From positions 1 to 29,638 of the forward strand of contig NZ_CP063366.1 of NCBI RefSeq assembly GCF_016807805.1: a stretch of DNA of 29,638 nucleotides. The letters run 5' to 3'. This DNA comes from Xanthobacter dioxanivorans (lineage in GTDB: Bacteria; Pseudomonadota; Alphaproteobacteria; Rhizobiales; Xanthobacteraceae). Below the pieces are notes generated by a model. The model worked only from the letters and a program-made list of their open reading frames with translations. It searched no databases and had not been told where the DNA came from. Shown here one piece after another: positions 1 through 8,166 of the stretch (positions are counted from its first letter, which is position 1; every line of letters starts with the position of its first letter). A program made the translations under genes and the position numbers.

Positions 1-994
1 TTCATCTTGCGCCTTCCGTCCTGCAACCCCTTCGACGTTGGCTGGAAGACGGTTGGGCGGAAATTGACGCTAAACGAGCCGCTTGGGACGCTGAGTGTGT
101 CCGATATCGGGAGGAGATGCGAGCCAGCACCTATTCCCTGCTTCTGCGGGGTTTGGAGCACAACGACACCACCACTGTCCATTGACGGCTCAGGATGATG
201 AATTCTGCGCAATGCTCCCAACTCCCGCTGCTGCTGATCTGCGTCGACCGCAGCCCAAAAATCGCTAGCCCCTCCCTTACCATGCGATTGTATCCGGGCC
301 GGGAGCGTGACCCGTCGATCTGGGGGTAATTGATCCGCCGCGTGCGGGTCCGGCACTTAGCCATATTGCGAGCGGCGCGCTCACGCGAAACCGGCCGGGC
401 GCCACGCCCCTCCATCGCTCGGGCCTTCGGGCCTTCGTGAATGGTAGGTGCCCGGTCGATGCCCTGGGCTTTCAGAGTACGATGGTCGATGCGCTCTTGC
501 CGCCCGGCGAGCTCAAGGGCGGCATTCGCGTGGCGCTCCCACGCGAGACGCAGGCGCTGGGTCGAGCCATGCTCGCTCATGCCCATTACCCGCTTGCCCG
601 TCTCCGGATCACGGTCCCGGATGATCAGGTGACAATGGGGATTGCTCTCGTCCTTGCCCTTATCGTGATAGGCCGCCAGCCAGGGCGCTTTCCCCATTGT
701 CACATCCTCGGCGAAGGACCGCACAAGCTGCACTCGTTGCGCAGCATTGAGCTCACGTGGAAGCGCAAGCGTGACCTTGTCGATGATGCGTGCATTCGCG
801 CGTGACGTGTCTTCTGCCTGGCACAACCAGTCGATGACGGATGCGGGCGCAACCGGCATCCTGGCCCCCTCCAGGCGGCTCATGGCACCAGGACGAGTGA
901 CATATCGGGCGTGAGCGGCGGCGGTATATGGCTGCCGTTGAGTAGATTTGCCGACTGCGCTGTGGTGGAGGCTGTAGATGGCCACCAGCGTCAT
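1..994 (-). CDS. mobA: MOBQ relaxase, 5' part only (cut by window start; copy 1)
   Basis: This is the N-terminal part of the relaxase described in full at 18027-19859. The start ATG is at 994-992. The conserved Tyr31 region and the PHCH metal-binding motif are present. After the residues MVREG the frame is lost through a missing C near 268, and a second base is missing near 30, so the apparent C-terminus here is an artefact of low-quality contig-end sequence. The 3' part of the gene lies at the other side of the circular junction. The entry is partial and frameshifted; use the second copy for the protein. Confidence 0.85.
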
Positions 995-1280
995 TCCCCG
1001 TCGAGTGGTCACAGGGTTTGCTACGCAAACCCATAAGTGCGCTCTACCTCTGGTTGGCACCATAAAATGCCCGCACGGTCGCCCGCAAGCCCCAGTCTGA
1101 ACGACAACTAGCACCCCCGTTGGACATCTCCGCACAGCGCCCAATGCCAAGGCCGGCCACTCATCGGGGGACATCACGTCAACTTAGTTGCAATTCGTGA
1201 ACCGTGCACTTGCACAAGCTTCTTGCGCAGGGGAATGGTGGCGATCTAGCTAGCCCGGTTGCAACGGGAGGTAGGGGCGC
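995..1280. promoter_or_regulatory. Divergent intergenic region between relaxase and transfer operon, copy 1
   Basis: The region separates the leftward relaxase gene from the rightward 70-aa/coupling-protein pair. It holds the oriT (1012-1045) and a small hairpin GTGCA-CT-TGCAC near 1202-1213. It ends in a good Shine-Dalgarno (GGGAGGT) about 8 nt before the ATG at 1281. Both transfer transcripts probably start here, so relaxosome binding could influence both, but I see no convincing consensus promoter boxes. Confidence 0.5.
1012..1045 (+). other. oriT: Origin of transfer, RSF1010/R1162 (MOBQ) type, copy 1
   Basis: A perfect 8-bp inverted repeat, GGGTTTGC-tac-GCAAACCC (1014-1032), is followed directly by ATAAGTGCGCTCT. 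IncQ-type oriTs have the same architecture: an inverted repeat, then TAAGTGCG / CCCT with the nick after TAAGTGCG. By analogy the nick would fall after 1041. The site lies just upstream of the relaxase start (994), the usual place. The identification rests on motif similarity and context; cleavage is inferred. Confidence 0.82.
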
Positions 1281-1493
1281 ATGTTCAAGCTTCTTATGGG
1301 GTGCTTCCTGATCGTCGTCGGCGCGATAGTCTCGTTTATCCCGCCGTTCATTTTCGGTATCCCGATCTTGATCATGGCGGGGGGCATGATCATGACGGGC
1401 CTCGGAAAGACGACAGTTCAAGCCGCCAAAGGCGGCGCTGCGGTCGCCCGCTATGTGAAAGACCGCCGCGACGAAAAGAACGCCGGTCTTTGA
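1281..1493 (+). CDS. Small two-helix membrane protein of the transfer operon, copy 1
   Basis: The 70-aa protein has a hydrophobic N-terminal half. Residues about 3-22 and 24-42 could form two transmembrane helices or a hairpin, with Gly/Pro/Ile-rich segments. A basic cytoplasmic-type tail of about 28 residues (KDRRDEKN near the end) follows. A strong Shine-Dalgarno, GGGAGGT, lies 8 nt before the ATG. The gene ends 17 nt before the coupling protein on the same strand, so the two are probably co-transcribed. I do not recognise a named family. By position it could assist membrane anchoring of the coupling protein, which itself has only a short membrane segment; that role is inference. Confidence 0.7.
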   Translation: MFKLLMGCFLIVVGAIVSFIPPFIFGIPILIMAGGMIMTGLGKTTVQAAKGGAAVARYVKDRRDEKNAGL

Positions 1494-1510
1494 TCAGCGG
1501 ATGAAATGTC

Positions 1511-3683
1511 ATGGGTGATGCTGCCGTCATCATCGGCTTCATGCTCGTGCTGTTCGGCTGGACTGTATTTCTATGTCGGCGGTCTCGGCGGCATCATCGG
1601 ATCGCTTTCGGCAAACCGCACCATCGAATCCGCCCGCCGCCGGGAACACGTGCACAGCACCGCTGCCGTGCGCGCGGACAGCCTGTCTTCCCAGCCCCCC
1701 GCTTCGGCGGGGGCTGGATTTTCACGGCCCGACATTCTTGCGGCCATCGACAAAAAATATTCCAATGACCTCACCCCCATCGAGATCCGCGTGGCGGACC
1801 TGGTGCCGGGGCTAATCTCGCGCGTCTCGCTGGAACGCATGGGCATCGCCATGGCCGACGAGCTGGCGACGTTCAAGAAGATCTACAATAACAAAGATGA
1901 CGGGATGGATCGCCTGATCGGCGACACTCAGGAATCCTATCTGCGTAAGATCGCGGCCGGGGCGTTGGAAGATGCGGTGCTGACGCGCACCCTGACCGAT
2001 TTCAAGGACAACGAACGCGCGGTACTCCGCCTGACCGAGATACTGCACGCCCTCGGCGAGGTGAGCGCGCGCGAGCGCATGGAAATCTTCGCCCCCATCG
2101 TGTGGAATGAGGGCAAATGCCTCGTGCGCTCCGATGTGCCGGGTTTCCGTAGCGGGGACCGACTAGAGGCACTGCGTGAACGCCTGGGAAAGCTGCTATT
2201 GGGGCATTTTGGCGAGACCGTTGCGTCAGCGGAACGCCTACAGGCGCGCTTGCGCGCGGTTTTGGCCCAGCCGGGGCGGGTCGGCGAAGGGGATCGAGCC
2301 GTGCTCGAGCGCTATTTGTTCGCCGGAGCCCGTTGGCTAGCGCCTGATTCCTCTGCCTCTTCCCTTGCGCCGCAAGGAACGAACAGCAGGACCGTGCTGC
2401 GGCTAGGCGCCTTCGAAGACGGCGGCGATCTCCTGTACGACTTGCCGCAAAGCCTCACCACCATCGGCATGCCTGGCTCGGGCAAATCGCAAACCCAGGT
2501 CGCAAGGAACCTGCTGCATTACCGGGGCGGTGCCGTGGTGGTTGACCTGAAGGGCGAACTTTTCGACATGACGGGCGGCTGGCGTCATGCGGAAGTCGGG
2601 CCGGTGCAATGTTTCGCTCCGGATCGGCCAGAGATCTCCGCCACGTTCAATCCCCTGGATTGGGTGCGCGGCGATCCGATATATGCTTGGGACGACGCCG
2701 AGCGCCTGGCCGATCTTCTGGTGGTCAAGACCAAGGAGGCAAAAGACCCTTATTGGGAGCAGCGAGGCCTTTCCCTGGTGACCACGGCATTGTCTTACAC
2801 CGCAATCGCCGCTCCGCCAGAACAGCGCAATATGAGCCACGTACTCAACCAGCTGTACGCCATCTCCGAGGACGAGGACCGCCAGAAATGGGCGGCCGCC
2901 TTGGCGGAAACCGGGGTAGAACAGCTGCGTTTAGAAGCTAAAGCGTTCCGCGACATGCCGCAGAACCAGCGGGAAGGCGTGTTCGAGAATGCGCGCACAC
3001 AGCTGCGGGTGTGGATTTCCCCGGCGATCAAAGCCATCAGCCACACCAGCTCCATCAATACCCTGGGCCTGCGCACCGGCGCCACGCTTTACCTGTGCGT
3101 TCGGGACGAAGATCTGGAACGCTATGCGACCGTGCTGCGGCCTCTCATCGGCCTCTCCATGCGCGATCTCATGTTCGGAGGCCCTGACCGTGAAGCGCCG
3201 GTCGTCACCTTCTTCATTGACGAGGCGCCCCGCCTCGGCCGCATGGACATCCTGGAATCCATGATCGACATCGGTCGGGGCTACGGCCTGCGAGTCTGGC
3301 TTCTGGCCCAAAATATCGGCCAGTTCCGCGAGCGCTACAAAAATGCCGATGGCATGATCGGCAATTGCATGGTGCGCTGCTACATGAATCCGGACGAGGA
3401 AGACGCGCAGCGGCTCTCCCGACTTCTCAATGAACGCGAAGGGCTTCTTGACGGACGTCGGAAGGCGCTCGTTGAGCCATGGCAACTGAGCGGTCCAGAG
3501 TATGCGGATAAGATTATTGCCTTCATTGCCAAGAATCACCCTGCTCGCTTGACCAAGGTGATGCCGCAGGATGATCTGGTGTGCTCCGGCCGCATCGGCT
3601 GGCCCCTGGGCCAGGCGGAGAAGGATGGAGTGTTGCTCACAATACTCCCCACGAGCCGGTCTCAGGCGGGGGTACAAAACTAA
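1511..3683 (+). CDS. Type IV coupling protein (VirD4/TraG family), copy 1, frameshifted near 1557
   Basis: This is the same protein as 20378-22552 (724 aa; see there for domains). In this copy two bases are missing around 1557 (GGCTGG here against GGCCTCGG in copy 2), which breaks the N-terminal membrane segment out of frame. The uninterrupted frame from about 1560 to 3683 still encodes the entire ATPase, including Walker A (GMPGSGKS) and Walker B (FFIDEA). The break lies close to the low-quality contig end and is most likely a sequencing error, not a real pseudogene. Confidence 0.9.
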
Positions 3684-3818
3684 AAGTCCGGCCGCAAACG
3701 CCCCGAGGCGGTGGCTGTCCGCCCCCGCACTCCCGAGGATATTTGGACAGGGTTGGGGGACTTCCGTTAGGATTCCGGTGCGGTGCAGCCTGGGAAGGCG
3801 ATGACCGTCAGGGTTGGG

Positions 3819-3854
3819 AGCCGCCCCGGGGGTCCCCCGCCGCCCGGGGCGGCT
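3819..3854 (-). terminator. Hairpin after the methyltransferase gene, copy 1
   Basis: A perfect 12-bp inverted repeat (3819-3830 with 3843-3854, GC-rich, 12-nt loop) begins immediately after the methyltransferase stop codon (3855-3857, minus strand). It sits between the convergent coupling-protein and methyltransferase genes. There is no clear T-run on either side, so it is a terminator-like or mRNA-stabilising hairpin, not a textbook intrinsic terminator. Confidence 0.55.
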
Positions 3855-4512
3855 TCAGCTTCCTTGCAGGGCTGCCACCCGTTGCCGCGCCGTGCGGTAG
3901 TGCCGGTAGTCCAGCTCCATGCCGGTGAACGCGCGTCCGCACCGGCGGGCCGCCACCAAGGTCGAGCCCGAGCCGCAGAACGGATCCAGGACCAGGCCCC
4001 CGGCGGGGCACAGCGCCTCGATGAGCGGTTGCAGGACCTCCACGGGCTTTTCCGTGGGGTGATGGCGGTTGCCGGTATAGACCCACTCGCGCACGTCGCC
4101 GATGGCGGCGCCGGACAGATCGGGGGCGCCCTTGGCCAGCAGATAGGCTTGCTCGTGCTCGTGCCGCAGGTAGCGGACCGAGGAAGCATAGCCCTTGCGG
4201 AACACCAGGTGCCCGACCGGCCGGAACCCGGTGGCGCGCCAGGCGGCCATGAACGTGTCCACCTGGTGCCAGCCGTAGAAGCTGACGCACAGGCTGTCGG
4301 GTTTCAGGAGCCGGTGCATCTCGGCGAACGCGGGAGCCAGCCAGCGGGCGTTGTCGTCGTTGCGGACGGTCCGGCCGCTGCGGTCCCGGTAGCGGCACAG
4401 GTAGGGCGGATCGGTCAGGATGAAGTCCACGCTGGCCGCGGGCATCCGGCGCATGAGCCGCACGCAATCGCCGTGCCGGACGGCGCCCCGGAGGGGGAGG
4501 CGGGGCGATCAT
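3855..4512 (-). CDS. Solitary DNA methyltransferase (N6-adenine/N4-cytosine, beta-type motif order), copy 1
   Basis: The catalytic motif DPPY (TDPPYLCRY) comes early, then HHPTEKP, then the SAM-binding motif DPFCGSGS near the C-terminus. This order (IV before I) is that of beta-class amino-methyltransferases. No restriction endonuclease lies beside it, so it is an orphan enzyme; such plasmid methyltransferases can protect the plasmid in new hosts. The longest clean frame starts at GTG 4463 (202 aa), but the conserved HGDCVRLM segment upstream lies in the same frame and should belong to the protein. ATG 4512 overlaps the stop of the preceding gene (ATGA) and would be in frame if the C-run near 4492 had six Cs. 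Copy 1 has four and copy 2 five. The expected full protein is about 219 aa. Confidence 0.85.
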
Positions 4513-4724
4513 TGCCCCGCCTCCCGGGTGTCGGTCTGGTCCCTGGGCTTGCGCTTGCGGATGACCAGGCGGCCGTCCACGGGGATGCAGCTGAGCCTGA
4601 CGTTGAAGCCGTCGCCCTTTTCGTGGGACCAGGCAGCGCCGATGCGGGTCCAGTAGGCGGTTTCGCCCTCACCCTCGACCACGTAGACATCGTGGCTGGG
4701 AGGGGTTGCTTGGTTGCGTTTCAT
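4509..4724 (-). CDS. Conserved 71-aa plasmid protein, copy 1
   Basis: The protein starts MKRNQATPPSHDVYVVEGEG and contains the segments AYWTRIGAAW and GFNVRLSCIPVDGRLVIRKRK. Proteins with this pattern recur on alphaproteobacterial plasmids and mobile elements as uncharacterised small proteins, as I recall. It looks like a compact beta-rich domain with a basic tail. The start is chosen by a clear Shine-Dalgarno (GGGAGA, 8 nt before ATG). The long upstream extension of this frame through the iterons is not coding. Its stop overlaps the probable methyltransferase start (ATGA), so the two genes are translationally coupled. Function is unknown. Confidence 0.8.
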   Translation of the reverse strand: MKRNQATPPSHDVYVVEGEGETAYWTRIGAAWSHEKGDGFNVRLSCIPVDGRLVIRKRKPRDQTDTREAGQ

Positions 4725-5393
4725 GGTGGGGATCTCCCTTTGGTTTTTCCGGCCACGCCCTTCGCGGCCGGTCGGGAGTTCCAAGCGGCGGGCAGCCGAG
4801 GCCCAAGGGGTCGTCCGACGGTCACCGGCAACACGGGAGCGCAGCGAATGGAGCGGGCGGCCGATTGACCGGCGGCGGCGCGCGCCGCATCTCCCGAACG
4901 TCCTGGCCGCGTGCGGGGCCGCGCCAAGGGAGCGGGTCTCCGGAACGCCAAGAAAATCGATCTCACGGCCAACGGGCGGGGTCCCGGGCGCAACCGCCTT
5001 CGTCCTGGACGGCATCAAAGCCCCCTGCCCTCTCGCGGCGCGGGGGGCCAACGGGTGGGGAGGCGCTTTCGTCTGGATGGCTGCGGGCGGCGTTCGGCCG
5101 CCATGGATCAGCTCCCGCGTAGCGGGGCAGCTCGCTCCTGCCTGTCGGGCTGAAAGGCGTGGGAAGCCGCTGGGAGCGCTTTGGGGGATGCTGGTGGAGG
5201 ATTTATCGTCCGAGAGGTTAAACGCCCGCAGAAGGCCGCCTGACCGGCTTTGCGCCCCCTTCCAGACAAAGCAGATCGCATGACCGATCAGGCTTCCGAC
5301 CTTTCGCGACGATGGCCGGGCTGCGGGATGCTGGGAAGTTACTCCTGAACGGGGAGTCGAGCGACCAAAAACCACCAAATTCGATTCATCGGC
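4725..5393. other. Gene-free leader region between the iterons and the 71-aa gene, copy 1
   Basis: About 670 bases without a convincing gene. All open frames here are low-complexity Arg/Pro/Gly/Ala translations of GC-rich DNA with no ribosome site. The region contains small GC-rich hairpins, for example CCGGCC...GGCCGG near 4750-4772 and GGCGGC...GCCGCC near 5088-5104. It presumably holds the promoter of the leftward 71-aa/methyltransferase operon. The right end grades into the AT-rich origin. Confidence 0.5.
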
Positions 5394-5467
5394 TTGTTCT
5401 GAGATTCTGATGATGTTCGGTAAAAAAGTGTTCTGAGATGTTCTGTTATGTTCTGTATCTATATATG
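5394..5467. other. AT-rich candidate unwinding element of the replication origin, copy 1
   Basis: A short AT-rich stretch directly beside the iterons contains repeated GTTCTGAGAT/GTTCTG motifs (near 5396, 5430-5455) and ends in TATCTATATATG. Iteron plasmids typically place an AT-rich region with short direct repeats next to the Rep-binding iterons as the site of strand opening. The position and composition fit; function is inferred. I found no convincing DnaA box. Confidence 0.6.
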
Positions 5468-5876
5468 GCGCCACCAAGTCTGCGTGGAATGCGCCACCAA
5501 GTCTGCGTGGAATGCGCCACCAAGTCTGCGTGGCAAATCGGGGTGGGCGCCACCAAGTCTGCGTAGGTGCGCCACCAAGTCTGCGTAGTGCATAGCGTAA
5601 GCCGTTGAAAACAAAGATGCCAAAAAACAGGCGGGCGCCACCAAGTCTGCGTGCCGGATTCCGGCTCGGGAGGCGCCACCAAGTCTGCGTATTCCGGAGC
5701 TTCGGCGACGGCTCGGAGGCGCCAGTAAGTCTGCGTGCTTCCGACCCTCGCCGAGGTGGGTAAGGGCGCCACCAAGTCTGCGTAACCTGGCCCCGGGAAG
5801 CGCGAGAGGTTGGGAAATGAGGTTCGGCGCGGCGCACGGGAGCCACGGCGGTGCGCAGGCGCCACCAAGTCTGCGT
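5468..5876 (+). repeat. oriV: Iteron array: ten direct 18-bp repeats (oriV), copy 1
   Basis: The unit is GCGCCACCAAGTCTGCGT. Copies start at 5468, 5491, 5514, 5547, 5569, 5635, 5673, 5719, 5766 and 5859. Nine are perfect; the one at 5719 has AGT in place of ACC's last two bases (two mismatches). All have the same orientation. Start-to-start distances are 23, 23, 33, 22, 66, 38, 46, 47 and 93 bp, mostly close to whole DNA turns. The array lies just 3' of repA and next to an AT-rich stretch, so it is almost certainly the RepA-binding origin and copy-number control locus. Translated, the repeats give the spurious QTWWR/ADLVAP/RRLGGA protein repeats. Confidence 0.93.
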
Positions 5877-5894
5877 ATACAACAGCTTGACGAA

Positions 5895-6980
5895 TCAGGA
5901 TTTTCTTGCAGCTCGGGGAGCTGGAAGCGCGAGCACGTGGGGATCGGCGGGCTCCATGACCAAGCCGTCTTCGGTGACCTTGACGGGGATCTTGGGGAGC
6001 ACCTCCTTGAGGTGAGCCAGATCCTGGGCGAACTGCGCGCGGAAGGCGCGCGGCCTGGCGAAGGACCCCCCGAACTGTTCCGCAAGGGCCTTCCAGCTGA
6101 CGCGCAACGTGGTGTCGATGTTGTGGAGACGGTAGCCCATCCAGGTGTAGAGGTCGAGCTTGCGGGCCGATCCGGCGAACGTCCGGATGACGTGGGCGCT
6201 GACCGGTAAGGCGTGCCGGTCGAGCGATTTATAGAAGGCGTCGTTGAACGTCACCGTGTCCGGCCAGAACATCTTCTGGTCCGGGTTGATGTTGGGCGGC
6301 AGCCACACGTCGATGGAATCGAAGGGCGTGATGCGCCGGGTGCGGGCGGTCTGCCCTGCCCCGTCCCATACGCCGATCTTCATGTCACAGGCCGCGAGGG
6401 CGTTCAGCTGTTCCTTGAATGCCTGGAGGGTCCCCTTCTTCCCGCCGGTGACCGGAAAGCCCATGTCCCGGATGAAGCCGGAAAGGCTGTCGGCGATCTC
6501 GATGGTGGGGTTTTTCTGCCGGATGGCTTCGGAGCATAGGTAGATCATGATGAGCCGGGCCTTCGGACCGAAGGGCAGCGGCTGCTGCACCCATTGCTGA
6601 TCCTTGCCGGTGAGTTCACCGGCCTGGATGAGGAGGCTCATGTTGCCCTGCTGCTTCTCGAAGCGGCGCACCTCCGGCGGTGGGCGGTCATAGGGCATGC
6701 CGCAGACGGCGATGACACTGTGGATGTGGCGCAGGTCGGCCGGAGTGGGCTGGGTGTTCTCGATGACTTCCCGGATGATGGCGCGGCGACGCCGTTCGCG
6801 GGGCATGACCGCGAGGGCCTGGGCCTTGGCTTCCTCCGCCTGGCGCTCGTCGTCGCGGCGGCGCTGGGTGGTGACCAGGATGCCCACCTGCTGCTCGAAC
6901 AAGAATTTCCCGCGCGCCTCTTCGAGTTTGGCGCGCAGGTCCTCGTCGCGAATCAGGTGCTCGTCCGGGTGCCGCATCAC
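5895..6980 (-). CDS. repA: Replication initiator, RepA family (plasmid RepA_C type), copy 1
   Basis: The 361-aa protein matches, by recognisable segments, the plasmid-encoded RepA family (Pfam RepA_C) of GC-rich proteobacterial plasmids. Examples are the central LLIQAGELTG, PLPFGPKARLIMIYLCSEAI, LSGFIRDMGFPVTGGKKGTL and the FWPDTVTFNDAFYKSL block. It would bind the iterons that start 19 bp past its stop codon and recruit the host replisome. The frame starts with GTG 6980 immediately followed by ATG 6977; neither has a strong Shine-Dalgarno, and I prefer the ATG. Expression is probably controlled by the palindromes at 7059-7088, which share 19 bp with the parA promoter. This copy is intact; copy 2 carries two frameshifts. 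Confidence 0.92.
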   Translation of the reverse strand: MMRHPDEHLIRDEDLRAKLEEARGKFLFEQQVGILVTTQRRRDDERQAEEAKAQALAVMPRERRRRAIIREVIENTQPTPADLRHIHSVIAVCGMPYDRPPPEVRRFEKQQGNMSLLIQAGELTGKDQQWVQQPLPFGPKARLIMIYLCSEAIRQKNPTIEIADSLSGFIRDMGFPVTGGKKGTLQAFKEQLNALAACDMKIGVWDGAGQTARTRRITPFDSIDVWLPPNINPDQKMFWPDTVTFNDAFYKSLDRHALPVSAHVIRTFAGSARKLDLYTWMGYRLHNIDTTLRVSWKALAEQFGGSFARPRAFRAQFAQDLAHLKEVLPKIPVKVTEDGLVMEPADPHVLALPAPRAARKS

Positions 6981-7058
6981 ATCATGCTATGCCGTGCGAC
7001 AAGACGGCGGAAGGGTTCGCGGCTGGATTGTGCCCAAGGAACCGGCACGACAGCATAT

Positions 7059-7088
7059 TTATGCTATAGCATAAAAGCATAATTATGC
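7059..7088 (-). promoter_or_regulatory. repA operator/promoter palindromes, copy 1
   Basis: TTATGCTATAGCATAA (7059-7074) is a perfect 16-bp palindrome and GCATAATTATGC (7077-7088) a perfect 12-bp one. The second overlaps the stop codon of the upstream RHH gene. The 19 bases TATAGCATAAAAGCATAAT at 7065-7083 recur exactly in front of parA (8148-8166). Read leftward, TGCTATAGC resembles an extended -10 for repA. A shared regulator, most simply the RHH protein, probably binds both sites. Confidence 0.7.
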
Positions 7089-7421
7089 CTTACCCTTGCG
7101 GGTGATCTCGTCGATGGACGGGTGAAGGCGGGATGTCAGCACGTGGTCGATGCCCTCGCGCAGAAGGTCGTGGACCTTCTTGCGCTCCACATGGGCGATC
7201 TCGCGCAGCACGTCATGCACGGCGTGCGAGAGGTAGAGGCTGGTGCGGAACATGTCCCCCTCCCCTTTTGCGGGGGCGGCGGATTCCACCACGCGGGCGT
7301 CCTCGGCGGCGGGAAGCATCGGGGCTGGCGCGGGTGCGGGCTTCGCCTTTTGGGCGGCGGGGGCCTTTTGGGGCACCGTTGCAAAGTCTGATGCGTCGAA
7401 AATGGAAGGTCTGCGGCTCAT
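7083..7421 (-). CDS. Ribbon-helix-helix partner of ParA (centromere-binding candidate), copy 1
   Basis: The 112-aa protein has an Ala/Pro/Lys-rich, probably flexible N-terminus (about 1-55). A C-terminal segment FRTSLYLSHAVHDVLREIAH with KKVHDLLREGIDHVL has the strand-helix-helix pattern of a ribbon-helix-helix DNA-binding dimer. Its ATG overlaps the parA stop (ATGA) and has a strong Shine-Dalgarno (GGAGGTGA). Small RHH proteins in this position (ParG, omega and similar) act as the centromere-binding and autoregulatory partner of Walker ParAs. The repeated TTATGCT half-sites before parA and before repA are candidate binding sites. Intact here; frameshifted in copy 2 near 26131. Confidence 0.82.
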   Translation of the reverse strand: MSRRPSIFDASDFATVPQKAPAAQKAKPAPAPAPMLPAAEDARVVESAAPAKGEGDMFRTSLYLSHAVHDVLREIAHVERKKVHDLLREGIDHVLTSRLHPSIDEITRKGKA

Positions 7422-8059
7422 TGGGTCACCTCCGGGGCTTGGCGATTGATCCAGGCCCACAGGGCGCGGACTTCCTCGGCGGCGCGTCCCTTGGGGGCAA
7501 ACTCGGTCACTCCCTGCCCGGCCGCGAAAGCGTCTTGATAGTCGGTGCGGGAGCAAATGGGCGGTTCGGCCAGGAAGCCGAGGGCCGAAAGCCCGGCGGC
7601 CATGTCGGCGGCGCGTGAGCTGCGGCCGGAGCTGGGGCACTGGTTGAGCACGAAGGCAAAGGGCTTGTCACCACGCATCAGCGCCCGGACAGTCTGCTGC
7701 ACGGCCATGGCATCGAGGCGGGTCGGCCGGATGGGGACCAGGCACCAGCTGGCGGCTTCCATGGCCTTGTGGGTGGCGGTGTTGTCGGCGCCGGGCGTGT
7801 CGATGATGACCAGGCTAAAGCCCTTGTTGGCCAGGCCGCGCACCATGTCGGGCAGCTGAGCGACGTTCTTTGCCGGGAACGTCTCAACAATCGGGGTTTC
7901 AGCGGTTCGCAGCTCCCCCCAGCGTGCCAGCGAGCCTTGGGGGTCGAGGTCGAAGGCGGCGACGGTCTCACCGGCTTCCATGGCGGCAACGGCAAGGGAG
8001 GTGGCAAGGGTGGTCTTGCCGGTCCCGCCCTTCTGGGTGGTGAGGGTGATGATCTTCAT
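7418..8059 (-). CDS. parA: Partition ATPase ParA (short, type Ib-like), copy 1
   Basis: The 213-aa protein starts MKIITLTTQKGGTGKTT, with the deviant Walker A motif KGGTGKTT at residues 10-17. Downstream are the FDLDPQGS switch (about 36-43) and VIIDTPG (Walker B region). It lacks the N-terminal helix-turn-helix of long ParAs, so autoregulation probably falls to the RHH partner. It segregates plasmids by ATP-dependent binding to nucleoid DNA. The chosen start fits the family. Upstream in-frame ATGs (8110 and 8068) would add residues translated from operator DNA and are less likely. No Shine-Dalgarno is visible before the start, which is unusual. Confidence 0.93.
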   Translation of the reverse strand: MKIITLTTQKGGTGKTTLATSLAVAAMEAGETVAAFDLDPQGSLARWGELRTAETPIVETFPAKNVAQLPDMVRGLANKGFSLVIIDTPGADNTATHKAMEAASWCLVPIRPTRLDAMAVQQTVRALMRGDKPFAFVLNQCPSSGRSSRAADMAAGLSALGFLAEPPICSRTDYQDAFAAGQGVTEFAPKGRAAEEVRALWAWINRQAPEVTQ

Positions 8060-8063
8060 GTGC

Positions 8064-8166
8064 AGCATAATAGCATAAAGACGCTGTGACGCTACAGCAT
8101 AACATCTCAAGATATAAGAGCATCATTATGCTACAGCATAAAGATATTATAGCATAAAAGCATAAT
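8064..8166 (-). promoter_or_regulatory. parA promoter and repeated TTATGCT operator/centromere candidate, copy 1
   Basis: Seven copies of AGCATAA/TTATGCT lie within about 100 bp (8064, 8072, 8096, 8126 inverted, 8135, 8151, 8159). The leftward sequence TGCTATAAT (TATAAT at 8151-8146) is a perfect extended -10. The 19-bp block 8148-8166 is identical to one in front of repA. The arrangement fits a combined parA operator and plasmid centromere bound by the RHH protein. Binding is inferred. Confidence 0.72.

Noticed and set aside
2931..3677. 248-aa minus-strand frame inside the coupling-protein gene
   Set aside because: The opposite strand encodes conserved Walker B and sensor motifs; this is a mirror frame of a GC-rich gene.
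3783..4868. 361-aa plus-strand frame
   Set aside because: It is the shadow of the methyltransferase and 71-aa genes on the other strand, and has no ribosome site.
4714..5283. 189-aa and 138-aa plus-strand frames in the leader region
   Set aside because: Arg/Gly/Pro/Ala-rich composition, mutually overlapping frames and no ribosome site; typical of non-coding GC-rich DNA.
5468..5876. Possible CRISPR array
   Set aside because: Repeats are only 18 bp, spacers vary from 4 to 75 bp, there are no cas genes, and the position next to repA and an AT-rich stretch identifies iterons.
4509..5882. 457-aa minus-strand frame with repeated QTWWR and RRLGGA motifs (also 23379-24752 and 24329-25567)
   Set aside because: The repeats are translations of the 18-bp iterons in different frames. 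Only the last 71 codons, with their own ribosome site, are a gene.
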